A DNA stretch of 22,078 bases from Peptococcaceae bacterium UBA3937 (GCA_002385735.1 DGEB01000023.1:14763-36840), one strand, 5' to 3'; positions 1 through 8,644 are shown, counted from the first letter of the stretch. Numbers and translations are program-made. The notes: a model not told the origin generated them from the letters alone.

Positions 1-749
1 AAACCCCAGGGCCCGATACTGGTCAGCAGGACCACCGACAAAAGGGCCAGCCCCTGTTGTCCGGAAGGAAACACAGTGACCAAGTCGGGGGAAACCTCCC
101 TTAAACGAGGGATTACCTGCAAAAAGCCGCCTACGGCAGGATTACCGAAAACATAGTAAATTAACACCCCCACCCCAAAGAGCATGACGATTCCCTGAAT
201 AAAGTCCGTCAAGGCTACCGCCCGGTAACCTCCCATCAAGAGGTAGGCTGCAGTAATGGTGGTCATGATCAAAAGCGCATAGTTGTAATTAATCTGGAAC
301 ACTTCCTCGAAAACATAGCTGAGGCCCATAAAAACCGACGCCGAATAGGGAACAAGGAAGACAAAGATAATGAGGGCCGCGAAAATCTTCAGGGCATGAC
401 TGTCGTAACGAGCCTGCAGGAACTCGGGCATGGTCATGGCGCCTAGTTTTTCCGTCATTTCCCGCGTCGGTTTGGCGAGGATCTTCCACGCCAGGTAACT
501 ACCAATCAGCGCATTCCCAATGCCGACCCATAAACCGGGGAGCCCAAAGCCCCAGCCTACCTTTCCTGCGTAGCCCACGAAAATGACCGCAGAAAAATAA
601 GTGGTACCATAAGCAAATGATGACATCCAAGGGCCGATCTTTCTCCCTCCCAGGAAGAAATCCCCCAGACTGTTGGTTTTCTTCATCGCCAGAAAACCAC
701 TCAGCAGCAAAATTGCCACAAAGGTACCTACCATAAGTAACTTTACCAT
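1..749 (-). CDS. Sodium:solute symporter (SSS family), 5' part only
   Basis: This is an inner-membrane secondary transporter that would import an organic solute with Na+. Reading the minus strand from an ATG at 747-749 gives an uninterrupted frame of about 249 residues that runs off the left edge, so the C-terminal half is missing. The N-terminus has a hydrophobic helix (about residues 3-21) followed by the SSS signature region DFFLGGRKIGPW. Further hydrophobic segments come next (GTTYFSAVIFVGYAG, ALIIFVFLVPYSASVF, ALLIMTTITAAYLLMGGYRA), the order expected for this family. The start is supported by GGGAG a few bases upstream. The substrate cannot be read from this part. The tRNA-Ala gene lies about 110 bp upstream on the same strand with no convincing terminator or second promoter between them, so read-through transcription is possible. 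Confidence 0.88.
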   Translation of the reverse strand, partial: MVKLLMVGTFVAILLLSGFLAMKKTNSLGDFFLGGRKIGPWMSSFAYGTTYFSAVIFVGYAGKVGWGFGLPGLWVGIGNALIGSYLAWKILAKPTREMTEKLGAMTMPEFLQARYDSHALKIFAALIIFVFLVPYSASVFMGLSYVFEEVFQINYNYALLIMTTITAAYLLMGGYRAVALTDFIQGIVMLFGVGVLIYYVFGNPAVGGFLQVIPRLREVSPDLVTVFPSGQQGLALLSVVLLTSIGPWG

Positions 750-858
750 TTTTCTCCCATCCTTCCATTCTACATATTTGCGTTTGTTGACCGTCCGTCC
801 CGGACGTCTGCCGGAGCTACCATTCTACAAAAGTAACCAGACTCCTGAAAAAATGATT

Positions 859-934
<76 letters not shown>

Positions 935-967
935 CTACCTCTGCATTTTCCCGTCTGCATACTCTAC

Positions 968-996
968 ATTATACTACGGCTCTTCATTTGCTTCAA
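968..996 (-). promoter_or_regulatory. Sigma-A promoter of tRNA-Ala
   Basis: On the minus strand TTGAAG (991-996) and a perfect TATAAT (968-973) are separated by exactly 17 bp. The start of transcription would fall about 25-30 bp upstream of the mature tRNA 5' end at 934. The promoter lies directly behind the guaA stop codon, so the tRNA is transcribed independently of hpt-guaA. Confidence 0.8.
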
Positions 997-1013
997 TAGT
1001 TTTTATGACTTTC

Positions 1014-2321
1014 TTACTCCCATTCAATGGTTCCGGGGGGTTTGGAGGTTATATCATAGACCACCCGGTTTACCTGCGGGACTTCGTTGACAATCCGCCT
1101 GGAGATAATGTCCAGTAAATCATAGGGCAAGCGCACCCATTCCGCGGTCATGGCATCCTGACTGTTCACCGCCCGTAACACAATGGGATAAGCGTAGGTG
1201 CGGCTTTCCCCTTTCATGCCCACGGTTTTCACGGAAGGAAGAATCGCAAAGGACTGCCAAATTTCCTTCTGCAGACCCGCTTTGACGATTTCCTCCCGAA
1301 CAATCGCATCGGCTTCCCGCAGGATGTCCAGCTTTTCTTCGGTAATCTCCCCGATAATCCGGACCGCCAATCCTGGCCCCGGGAATGGCTGCCGGTCCAC
1401 CATCTCATCGGGCAAGCCAAGCTTGCGCCCCACTTGCCGCACTTCATCCTTGAACAACTCCCGCAAGGGCTCAATCAACCGGAATTGCAAATCCTTGGGC
1501 AGCCCCCCCACGTTATGGTGGGATTTAATCGTGGTCCCGGAACTGGTGGTACTTTCGATCACGTCCGGATAAATCGTTCCCTGCACCAGAAAATCGATTT
1601 GCCCCAGTTTTGCCGCTTCGTCTTCAAAAACACGGATAAACTCCGTCCCAATGATTTTTCTTTTTTGTTCCGGATCGGTGACCCCGGCCACCTTGCTCAA
1701 AAAGCGCTCCCGTGCGTCCACATAAACCAGATTGATATGGTACTTCTCGCGAAAAACGGCCTGCACCCGTTCCGGCTCCTCTTTGCGCATAAAGCCATGG
1801 TTGACGAAAACACAGGTCAGTTGGTCGCCCACCGCCCGGTGCACCAAAACTGCGGCCACGGAAGAATCCACCCCGCCGCTTAAGGCGCATAAGACTTCTT
1901 TGTCGCCCACCTGCTCCCGGATGGCTTGCACCTGCTCCTCGATAAAGGCATCCATGGTCCAATCGCCCTGACAATGACAGCTGTTAAAAAGGAAATCCTT
2001 CAGCAAGGCTCTGCCGTCATTGGTTTGCTGAACCTCCCCCAGCAGCGCGTAAGTAACCACCGGAACGTCGTAGGAGACACTAAGCACAGGAACATTAAGC
2101 TCCCGCAGGTTTGACGCGATTTCCGGGTAAGTCTTTCCATAACCCAGCGCCGCTTCTTCCGAAAGGATCACTCCCTGCGGGTTTTTTACCTTCAGTTTGT
2201 CCATCGGAATGTTTTGGGGCAAGATTTCCGAATAGACCCCCAACTCCCGAATGGTCTTGACCAGAACTTGATTGTTTGGTCCCCCGCAATCCAAGACCAA
2301 AATCATTTGCTTGTTTTTCAA
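1014..2321 (-). CDS. guaA: GMP synthase with a degenerate, shortened glutaminase domain
   Basis: GuaA aminates XMP to GMP in the cytoplasm using ATP, normally with ammonia released from glutamine by an N-terminal class I amidotransferase domain. The synthetase half looks complete: the ATP-pyrophosphatase loop LSGGVDSS (147-154), the segment [20 protein letters not shown], the dimerisation region beginning QPFPGPGL, and the C-terminal end [16 protein letters not shown]. The N-terminal domain is only about 110 residues instead of about 190. Where active enzymes have the nucleophile motif G-I-C-Y-G this protein has S-V-S-Y-D (Ser at 83), the usual SGGP motif reads SEEA, and the half carrying the His and Glu (HPE) is absent. 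Total length is 435 residues against about 510-515. The frame is intact throughout. The start is TTG, preceded by AGGTGAGGG at a usable distance. It lies 14 bp downstream of hpt. I infer an ammonia-dependent enzyme or one served by a separate glutaminase. Confidence 0.95.
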   Translation of the reverse strand: MKNKQMILVLDCGGPNNQVLVKTIRELGVYSEILPQNIPMDKLKVKNPQGVILSEEAALGYGKTYPEIASNLRELNVPVLSVSYDVPVVTYALLGEVQQTNDGRALLKDFLFNSCHCQGDWTMDAFIEEQVQAIREQVGDKEVLCALSGGVDSSVAAVLVHRAVGDQLTCVFVNHGFMRKEEPERVQAVFREKYHINLVYVDARERFLSKVAGVTDPEQKRKIIGTEFIRVFEDEAAKLGQIDFLVQGTIYPDVIESTTSSGTTIKSHHNVGGLPKDLQFRLIEPLRELFKDEVRQVGRKLGLPDEMVDRQPFPGPGLAVRIIGEITEEKLDILREADAIVREEIVKAGLQKEIWQSFAILPSVKTVGMKGESRTYAYPIVLRAVNSQDAMTAEWVRLPYDLLDIISRRIVNEVPQVNRVVYDITSKPPGTIEWE

Positions 2322-2335
2322 TCTAATCCCTCACC

Positions 2336-2920
2336 TTACTTCCCTTTGCCTGTATTCGGTTTAGGGTTCTCATGCTTATCCCTTTCCTGATAGTATTCCG
2401 GTTTTAAAACTCCCGCATAGGGGAGATTGCGATAAAGGCCGTTAAAATCCAGCCCATAGCCCACCACAAATTCATCGGGCACGACAAAACCAGAGTAATC
2501 CGCTTCCAACTTTACTTTTCTCCGGCTGGGCTTGTCAAAAATCGCACAAATCTTCAAGCTGGCCGGATTACGGGAAGCGATGTTTTCTTTAATGTAACTT
2601 AAGGTTAACCCGGTGTCGATAATATCCTCGACGATTAAAACATCATAATTGCTAATATCGCCTTCCAAATCCTTGAGAATCCGCACCACTCCCGAGGTCC
2701 GCGTTGATCTCCCGTAACTGGAAACGGCCATAAAATCAATTTTTAAAGGAGCCCTTATTTCTCTGACCAGGTCTGCCAGAAAGACAACAGCTCCCTTCAA
2801 GATTCCTATGATCATTAGGTTTTTCCCGCGGTAATCCTCCGTAATTTTCTGCCCTAATTCTTTTACCTTCGCCTTAATTTGTTCTTCTGTAAGCAAAACT
2901 TTCGCAATATGATCCTCCAT
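2336..2920 (-). CDS. hpt: Hypoxanthine/guanine phosphoribosyltransferase
   Basis: This cytoplasmic purine-salvage enzyme joins hypoxanthine or guanine to PRPP, giving IMP or GMP. The 194-residue protein has the PRPP-binding motif VLIVEDIIDTGLTL (94-107), the flexible-loop segment SYGRSTRTSG (68-77) and the purine-pocket region DFVVP-like DEFVVGYGLDFNGLYRNLPY. Its length suits the family apart from a short polar tail (NPKPNTGKGK). I place the start at the ATG at 2918-2920, with AGGAGA just upstream. A longer frame up to 3031 is open, but it would cross the promoter at 2993-3021 and is rejected. guaA follows after 14 bp, so both genes feed the GMP pool from one transcript. Confidence 0.95.
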   Translation of the reverse strand: MEDHIAKVLLTEEQIKAKVKELGQKITEDYRGKNLMIIGILKGAVVFLADLVREIRAPLKIDFMAVSSYGRSTRTSGVVRILKDLEGDISNYDVLIVEDIIDTGLTLSYIKENIASRNPASLKICAIFDKPSRRKVKLEADYSGFVVPDEFVVGYGLDFNGLYRNLPYAGVLKPEYYQERDKHENPKPNTGKGK

Positions 2921-2992
2921 CTTTCGTCTCCTTTCAAAAAAAGAAAAGCTTTTCCTTCCAAGCCCAAGCAAGATGGGTATAATTCCGCTTTG

Positions 2993-3021
2993 ATTATACC
3001 AACCTGCTTTTTCCTTGTCAA
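2993..3021 (-). promoter_or_regulatory. Consensus sigma-A promoter of hpt-guaA
   Basis: On the minus strand TTGACA (3016-3021), a 17-bp spacer and TATAAT (2993-2998) match the consensus at all twelve positions. The 5' untranslated region would be about 65 nt. I see no purine riboswitch fold in it. A promoter this strong and without obvious control suggests constitutive salvage. Confidence 0.9.
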
Positions 3022-3075
3022 GAAAAGCCATTTGCTTACAATAATCGACCCATTCCGAATAGTAATGCTGCTTTA

Positions 3076-3804
3076 CTACACCGGCGGGGTCAGTTCGATG
3101 GGCACATTATAATCCGTCAATTTGACTTCAATCGTCAAACGATGGTCGCTCCGTTCCCGGTGCTCGGCGCTGATTTTCGCCTGTCGCAACAGACCCTCCT
3201 TTTTATCCACCCACAGAATATAGTTGAAATCTTTCCAAAAAAGCTGCAGATACTTGTTTTCTCCTCTGGTCATCACTTCATAAACATAGCAGCCTTTCCC
3301 ATCAATCCTTTCTTTGCCCGCTTCTTTGATTTCCCAATTGTCCTCGCTAAAATTAAAAATGCTCAACGGGTTTAATTCGGCGATTAGTTGTTCAATCCCC
3401 TCCCGGCTCTGGGCCGGAATCAAAATCCATTTCTTCGTATACACATCCTTCTGATACATTTGGTCGCCCAAATGATAGATTTCCACATCCGCTTTGATTA
3501 AGGGCAAGGAGCCGTACAAATGCACCCCGGCCAAACTTTTCTCTCCGTTTATTTCCGAAATAACGGTTTCCTGCCCATCCTGAATCCTTTTTGCCGTGAC
3601 CTGAAAACGATAGCTCTCCGCGTTCAGCGCCTTCAGCACACATTGCTTGACTGCCTCATCCGGCGGAAGCCGGTTGGCTTCTTCATAAATATACCGGCCT
3701 CCGTATAAAAGAAAAAACACCGCCAACAACAGAAGGGCCCATTTCCATAGGCTTCTTTGGGGATCTAAGATGGACAAGAGAAAAACCGGCCTTTTGCTGC
3801 CCAT
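3076..3804 (-). CDS. Membrane-anchored extracytoplasmic protein, function unknown
   Basis: A 242-residue protein with a short cytoplasmic head rich in basic residues, one hydrophobic segment at about 20-38 (WALLLLAVFFLLYGG) and a long outward-facing domain. No lipobox cysteine is present, so the helix is a membrane anchor and not a lipoprotein signal. The outer part alternates hydrophobic and polar residues (SYRFQVTAKRI, DVEIYHLGDQMYQKD, KYLQLFWKDFNYILWVDKKEGLLRQ). This resembles the curved beta-sheet LolA/LppX-like lipid- or lipoprotein-carrier fold common in Bacillota anchored proteins; that is inference from pattern, not a firm match. The start ATG (3802-3804) has AAGGTGA upstream. It stands between lonB and hpt-guaA, and a terminator precedes it. 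I do not recognise a specific family. Confidence 0.8.
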   Translation of the reverse strand: MGSKRPVFLLSILDPQRSLWKWALLLLAVFFLLYGGRYIYEEANRLPPDEAVKQCVLKALNAESYRFQVTAKRIQDGQETVISEINGEKSLAGVHLYGSLPLIKADVEIYHLGDQMYQKDVYTKKWILIPAQSREGIEQLIAELNPLSIFNFSEDNWEIKEAGKERIDGKGCYVYEVMTRGENKYLQLFWKDFNYILWVDKKEGLLRQAKISAEHRERSDHRLTIEVKLTDYNVPIELTPPV

Positions 3805-3906
3805 GCTCTTTTCACCTTCCCTCCTTCAACAGCTGTTTACTCATTTTTACGAAGGACGGTTGGGAAATATGCCTGCTTTGTCGTCATAAAAAAGCAAAAG
3901 CAGCGC

Positions 3907-3935
3907 AAAAAAGAACCGAACCAAAGACCGGCTCT
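3907..3935 (-). terminator. Rho-independent terminator of the Lon-like protease gene
   Basis: On the minus strand a 7-bp stem AGAGCCG (3929-3935) / CGGTTCT (3912-3918), with one G-U pair and a 10-nt loop, runs directly into a T-run (3907-3912). It lies just downstream of the protease stop codon. Confidence 0.65.
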
Positions 3936-3952
3936 CCCTTCTACTCTCAATT

Positions 3953-6367
3953 TTAATTCTGCTTTCTGTTTTGCTCCCTTTCCTCTTTTTGGGCGGCCCT
4001 GTCGTACTCCCGCAATTGCCGCTGCACCCGTCCAAAGACCGAATCATACGGATAGTCCCCATGTTCATCCATCTGGCCGGCCGGCATGCCGGTCAAAATT
4101 TCCAGCCCTTCCTCCAGGGTTTTGACAGCATAGATATGGAATCGTCCTTCCCGAACCGCCTCGACCACTTCGTCGTCCAGCATCAGATTAATGACGTTCT
4201 GTTCGGGAATGATTACTCCTTGTTCCCCGTTTAAGCCCTTGGCTTTGCACACCTGGAAGAAGCCTTCAACTTTCTGGTTCACCCCGCCAATGGGCTGGAT
4301 GAAACCTTTCTGATTGACCGAGCCCGTCACGGCAATCCCTTGGTGCAACGGGACTTGCGCCAAACTGGATAAAAGTGCGTATAATTCCGCGCAGGAAGCG
4401 CTGTCGCCGTCGATCCCGCTATACAACTGTTCAAAACAAATACTGGCCGAAAAAGAGAGCGGACAATTCTTCCCAAATCTTTCCCCCAAATAACCGGCCA
4501 AAATCAAAACACCTTTATCGTGAATGGCCCCGCTTAGCTTCACTTCTCTTTCAATATTGATAATGCCTTTGCGTCCTAAAAAGGTGTTTACCGTAATCCG
4601 GGTCGGCTTGCCAAAAGTATATTCGCCGGTATCGAGCACGGCTAACCCATTGATCTGCCCAATCACTTTCTTATCCGTATCAATGAGGATAACGCCCTCC
4701 GCAATCATTTCCTGAATCTTTTTCTCGCTTTTATTGGAGCGGTAGTTTTTCTCCCGGATCGCCTTTTTGACATGTTCCGGAGTGACCAGGGGCACATTGT
4801 CCAGACCCGCCCAGGTGTCGGCTTCATAAATGATTTCCACCAGTTCGTTAAAACGGGTCGAAAGTTTTTCCTGACTTTCGGCCAGGCGGGAACTGTATTC
4901 GACGATTTGCCCTACCGCTTCTTTAGTAAAGTGCCGGATATTTTCTTTTTCACAGTGGTCACTGATAAAGCGCGCCAGTTTATACATATGCTCTTCATTG
5001 CGATCCATCTCCACGTCAAAATCCACCATGATTTTAAAAAGCTTGCGAAAATCTTCATCGTAATGATAGAGCAGGCTGTATTCCTTATAGCTGCCGATCA
5101 TAATCACTTTTACATTCAGCGGAATGGGTTCCGGCCGCAATGAGGACGTAGCAATGAGCCCCACCTGATCCCGCAGGCTTTCCATCTGAATCTCACCTGT
5201 TTTTAAGGTTCGCTTCAAGGCGTCCCAGGCAAAGGGGTTACTTAAAACATCTCTGCATCTGAGGAGCAAATAGCCCCCATTGGCCTGATGCAAACAGCCC
5301 GGCTTGATTTTCATAAAATCAGTAGTCAAAACACCCATCTGGTTTTCATATTCGATGCGGCCCAGCAAATTATAGAAGGTGGGATTAGCTTCAAAAACCA
5401 CCGGCGCGCCGTTGGTTTTTTCATTGTTAATCAGCACGTTCACCCGGTATTTCTGGAACGAATCCTTCGTTGGAACATCTTTGAGCAGTAATAATTCTAA
5501 GCCGGATTTTTGCTCTTTCGCTTTAAATTCCTGCGCATTCTTTATGAGATCCTGTTTAATGTTTTCCAAATACGCTAACGCTCCAGGATTGTCGGCGTAT
5601 TTCTCGACCAGACCACCGAACAGTTCGCAAATTTGCTGGAAAATGGTGTTTCTCTCCAGTTCTTCGATTTCGGTTTCTATTTTCCGCTCATACTCCCGCA
5701 GATTTTTAAACGCGTCCAGGATTAAGTAGTTTAATTTCTTAGAATTATTTTCAATAACTTCGTTCTCTTCCGGGGGCAGGCTTTCGTACTCTTCCTCTTC
5801 CATGGGTTTGCCTTCGTGATTCAAAGGAATGGTCACAAGCCCTTTTTCGGAAGATTTTAGCGCAAAACCAAGCTCTTTCGCTGTTTTGTTGATATAGCAT
5901 TGGACATCATTCTGCTGGTTTTGCAACTTCTGTAGCAAAACCGTCTTGGCCTTTTGGTGTTCTTCCGCTTCTAAAGTCCTGGGGATCTCTTCGCGCACCC
6001 GGATCAGAGCCTCACGCAGGTCATGCTCAAATTCTGCCGCCTGACCTGGCGAAAAGGAAACAGCTTTGGGCTGGTCTGGATTGTCAAAGTTATAAAAATA
6101 ACACCAATCCAGGGGCTTTTCCCCGGCGGCAGCCACTTTGTTCACTAATGATTTGGCATAACTGTTGCGGCCGGTGCCGGTGACCCCGACAATAAAAATG
6201 TTGTAGCCATGTTTATGTATCTTCAGACCAAATTCCAAGGCTCTTACGGCTCGTTCCTGTCCGATAATTCCTTCCAGCGGAAGTATTTCGGCGGTGGAAG
6301 CAAAAGGAAAAATACTGCAATCACAGATCTTCCGTAGTTGCTCCGTTTTTAATCTCCATTTGTCCAT
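3953..6367 (-). CDS. Lon-like AAA+ protease (AAA_32 / Lon_C type)
   Basis: An 804-residue cytoplasmic protease of the Lon-related class found alongside classical Lon in many Bacillota. The N-terminal half holds a P-loop-like segment GVTGTGRNS (61-69), in which the usual Lys of Walker A is Arg (67). A long charged, helical insertion (about 120-300) follows, and then the region ANGGYLLLRCRDVLSNPFAWDALKR typical of this family. The C-terminal Lon protease domain has the catalytic serine in GDSASCAE (Ser656) and the lysine in GGVNQKVEGFF (Lys699), 43 residues apart as in Lon, so proteolysis should be active. The acidic/basic tail after about 765 is low in complexity. The start ATG (6365-6367) follows a GAGGGG site. 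A TATAAT (6464-6469) lies upstream, but its -35 is poor. Divergent from motA; the functional partner is unknown. Confidence 0.9.
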   Translation of the reverse strand: MDKWRLKTEQLRKICDCSIFPFASTAEILPLEGIIGQERAVRALEFGLKIHKHGYNIFIVGVTGTGRNSYAKSLVNKVAAAGEKPLDWCYFYNFDNPDQPKAVSFSPGQAAEFEHDLREALIRVREEIPRTLEAEEHQKAKTVLLQKLQNQQNDVQCYINKTAKELGFALKSSEKGLVTIPLNHEGKPMEEEEYESLPPEENEVIENNSKKLNYLILDAFKNLREYERKIETEIEELERNTIFQQICELFGGLVEKYADNPGALAYLENIKQDLIKNAQEFKAKEQKSGLELLLLKDVPTKDSFQKYRVNVLINNEKTNGAPVVFEANPTFYNLLGRIEYENQMGVLTTDFMKIKPGCLHQANGGYLLLRCRDVLSNPFAWDALKRTLKTGEIQMESLRDQVGLIATSSLRPEPIPLNVKVIMIGSYKEYSLLYHYDEDFRKLFKIMVDFDVEMDRNEEHMYKLARFISDHCEKENIRHFTKEAVGQIVEYSSRLAESQEKLSTRFNELVEIIYEADTWAGLDNVPLVTPEHVKKAIREKNYRSNKSEKKIQEMIAEGVILIDTDKKVIGQINGLAVLDTGEYTFGKPTRITVNTFLGRKGIINIEREVKLSGAIHDKGVLILAGYLGERFGKNCPLSFSASICFEQLYSGIDGDSASCAELYALLSSLAQVPLHQGIAVTGSVNQKGFIQPIGGVNQKVEGFFQVCKAKGLNGEQGVIIPEQNVINLMLDDEVVEAVREGRFHIYAVKTLEEGLEILTGMPAGQMDEHGDYPYDSVFGRVQRQLREYDRAAQKEEREQNRKQN

Positions 6368-6587
6368 GAATAGTATATCCCCTCTCCAAAAGATATCTTT
6401 TCTTTTCTTCTACATAATTGGTTTTTTCCCTTCATAAAAATTTAAGGCTTTTTCTTTTCTTCTATTATATCCCCGCTTGCCCCAATATTTTGTATTACTT
6501 AAAAATTTTATTACAATTTAGCAGGAACTTTGCCCTTTATGGGCGAAATTTATAACTGTATGTAAAAAAAGAGGTGAGAAAGATCAA

Positions 6588-7376
6588 ATGGATATAGCTA
6601 GCATCTTAGGTTTAATTATTGCAATCGGCGGATGTTTGATTGGTTACATGCATGAAGGCGGAGCAATTGCCGGACTAATTAGTGTTTCCTCAGGCTTCAT
6701 TGTACTCGGAGCCACCATTGGCGCCACATTTCTCTCGCTCCCCATGAAATTAATTAAACAAATCCCCACGCTGCTTAAAATGGTCTTCTTTGAGCAGCGG
6801 GTCAATTATACGGATCTCATCAACAAAATTACCGAAATGGCCAGAATTGCCCGTAAAGAAGGTATTTTGGCACTGGAAAACTACATTAAAGATATGGACA
6901 ATAAGTTTATGGCGAACGGGCTGACCATGGTTGTAGACGGCATGGATAAAGAATCCATTCAAAGCATTATGGAAGTCGAAATCAATGCCATTGCTTCACG
7001 CCATCACAGATGCGCCAAAATCTTTGAAATCGCCGGAGGCTATTGTCCGACCATGGGGATTCTCGGTACGGTTATGAGTATGATTTCCATCCTGAAAGAC
7101 TTGAGCGAGCCGGGGTCTTTAGGTCCTAAAATTGCCATGGCCTTCACCGCTACATTATATGGGGTAGGCTTTGCTAACGTACTTTTCCTGCCGATTGCGG
7201 AGAAGTTAAGAAGCCGGTCCCACGATGAAATGATCGCGCTCGAAATGACCATGGAAGGGATTCTCTCTATTCAAGCCGGGGAAAGTCCGAAAATTATCAA
7301 AGAAAAACTGCTGGTCTTTACCAACGAAGTAGATAAATCATTGGCGGAGGATAAGCATAATGCCCAAGAAAAATAA
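6588..7376 (+). CDS. motA: Flagellar motor stator protein MotA
   Basis: MotA forms, with MotB, the ion-channel stator that drives flagellar rotation in the inner membrane. The 262-residue protein has two N-terminal membrane segments (about 3-21 and 28-50), a cytoplasmic loop with the charged stretch EMARIARKEGILALE (83-97) that meets FliG, and two C-terminal segments. The channel prolines known from the family are seen at GYCPTMGILGTV (Pro154) and LPIAEKL (Pro202). GAGGTGAG is placed 9 bp before the ATG. A small hairpin (6529-6547, stem TTTGCCC/GGGCGAA) lies in the leader. I see no convincing sigma-D (sigma-28) promoter, and no other flagellar genes are nearby. motB overlaps its 3' end by 17 bp. 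Confidence 0.95.
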   Translation: MDIASILGLIIAIGGCLIGYMHEGGAIAGLISVSSGFIVLGATIGATFLSLPMKLIKQIPTLLKMVFFEQRVNYTDLINKITEMARIARKEGILALENYIKDMDNKFMANGLTMVVDGMDKESIQSIMEVEINAIASRHHRCAKIFEIAGGYCPTMGILGTVMSMISILKDLSEPGSLGPKIAMAFTATLYGVGFANVLFLPIAEKLRSRSHDEMIALEMTMEGILSIQAGESPKIIKEKLLVFTNEVDKSLAEDKHNAQEK

Positions 7377-8112
7377 GCCGGAGGAGAATTTAAATGCTGA
7401 ACGCTGGCTGGTATCCTATGCCGACTTTGTGACCTTGCTCTTTATCCTATTTATCATCCTCTATTCTTTTAGCCAGATTGACGTCAAAAAATATCAGCAG
7501 GTTGCCGCCTCCCTCGCTTACGAGTTTTCAGGTGGTAGACAGGGAATGTCCGGCGGCGGCAATCCGGTGATGAAAATGCCGGGAACCGGTCCCGGGGACG
7601 GAACCGGTTTGGAAGAATTGTTATCCCCGGAAGAAAAAGAGAAAAAAGCTTTGGAAAAAGTCGCTGACGAAATTGCCAAATACGCCCGTGAAAAAGGGGT
7701 CAGCGCCAATATTAATTTACATTATGATGAAGAACGCGGCTTATATATTTCCATTACCGGGACGGTTCTTTACGAAGATGCCAGCGCCACCTTAACCCGG
7801 GAGGCAAAGGAATTTGTCAAAATTATTTCCGATCAGTTGAAAAAACTCCCCAACCATATCCGCATTGAAGGCCATACCGATAACAGACCAATTAATTCCG
7901 CCGAATTCCCCTCCAACTGGGAATTATCGGCGGCCCGTTCCGTCAACCTGGTCCGCTATCTTATCGAAGAATTAGACTTTGATCCGACCCGGCTTTCCGT
8001 CGCCGGTTATAGTGAATACCGGCCGGTAGCCTCCAACGACACCGTGGAAGGGCAGAATAAAAACCGGCGGGTGGAGATTATCGTTCTGAAAACGGAAGAA
8101 AGAGAACCATGA
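7360..8112 (+). CDS. motB: Flagellar motor stator protein MotB
   Basis: MotB is the peptidoglycan-anchored half of the stator. The 250-residue protein begins with a short basic-acidic head. One membrane helix (about 16-38) follows, carrying the ion-binding aspartate Asp22 in WLVSYADFVTLL, then a glycine-rich linker and plug region (58-85). The OmpA-type peptidoglycan-binding domain has GHTDNRP (171-177), NWELSAARSVNLVRYL and GYSEYRPVASN followed by NRRVEIIV. The gene overlaps motA by 17 bp, which ensures coupled translation. Whether the coupling ion is H+ or Na+ cannot be decided safely from the helix. A strong terminator follows. Confidence 0.95.
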   Translation: MPKKNKPEENLNAERWLVSYADFVTLLFILFIILYSFSQIDVKKYQQVAASLAYEFSGGRQGMSGGGNPVMKMPGTGPGDGTGLEELLSPEEKEKKALEKVADEIAKYAREKGVSANINLHYDEERGLYISITGTVLYEDASATLTREAKEFVKIISDQLKKLPNHIRIEGHTDNRPINSAEFPSNWELSAARSVNLVRYLIEELDFDPTRLSVAGYSEYRPVASNDTVEGQNKNRRVEIIVLKTEEREP

Positions 8113-8156
8113 AAACCGTACTAAAATTCATAACATCTACAAGCAGCGGAATGAAA

Positions 8157-8199
8157 AGCACGCCGGCAATGCCAGGAGCAATAAGCCGGCGTGCTTTTT
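8157..8199 (+). terminator. Terminator between motB and the CBS gene, probably bidirectional
   Basis: A perfect 11-bp stem AGCACGCCGGC (8157-8167) / GCCGGCGTGCT (8185-8195) with a 17-nt loop is followed by a T-run (8195-8199) on the plus strand. Four A's precede the stem, giving a shorter U-run for the minus strand. It lies between the convergent genes motB and the CBS-domain gene, so it can serve both. Confidence 0.88.
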
Positions 8200-8212
8200 G
8201 GCTTGTTAGCCA

Positions 8213-8644
8213 CTACATCTGAGGACGACTAGGCACGGAGATGTCCGATAAAGCACGCTCCGAAGCATGATCAAAACGATTGTTCAAGGCCAGGTCGGCC
8301 AAAGCGACAAAGCCCACCAGTTTCCCATCTTCGACCACCGGCAAGCGGCGAATCTGCAAATCCCCCATCAAATCCAGGGCGGATTCCACTTCCATATCGG
8401 TTTTGCCGACCACCAGTCGATCCGTCATCACTTCCCGGCATTTTGTGGCGCGGGGGTCTTTTCCTTCGCAAACCACCCGGAGGACGATATCGCGATCCGT
8501 GACAATCCCTTCGACGTCCAAATTTTCTTTACAGATGGGAATCGCACCAATGTCTTTATCTCTCATAATCTGGGCCGCGTCATAAATCGAGGTATCCGGA
8601 GACACGGCAATAACGTCTTTCGTCATGATCTCTTTTAATTTCAA
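8213..8644 (-). CDS. CBS-domain pair protein
   Basis: A 143-residue stand-alone protein built from two CBS domains (about 7-58 and 72-120), a fold that senses adenine nucleotides or similar ligands. The repeats are visible as MTKDVIAVSPDTSIYDAAQIMRDKDIGAIPI...EGIVTDRDI and MTDRLVVGKTDMEVESALDLMGDLQIRRLPVV...GFVALADL. The C-terminal 20 residues are a polar tail. The target is unknown; such proteins often act as energy-status regulators. The start is TTG (8642-8644), eight bases after a full AAGGAGG (8653-8659). The ATG lying between them is in another frame. It is transcribed alone, towards motB. Confidence 0.9.
   Translation of the reverse strand: MKLKEIMTKDVIAVSPDTSIYDAAQIMRDKDIGAIPICKENLDVEGIVTDRDIVLRVVCEGKDPRATKCREVMTDRLVVGKTDMEVESALDLMGDLQIRRLPVVEDGKLVGFVALADLALNNRFDHASERALSDISVPSRPQM

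Noticed and set aside
750..858. A riboswitch or T-box between tRNA-Ala and the symporter.
   Set aside because: Only a 5-bp hairpin with a 3-nt loop (around GTCCG/CGGAC) is visible; no T-box sequence, specifier stem or terminator.
2921..3031. A longer N-terminus for Hpt.
   Set aside because: The extra codons cross a perfect sigma-A promoter, and AGGAGA marks the ATG at 2920.
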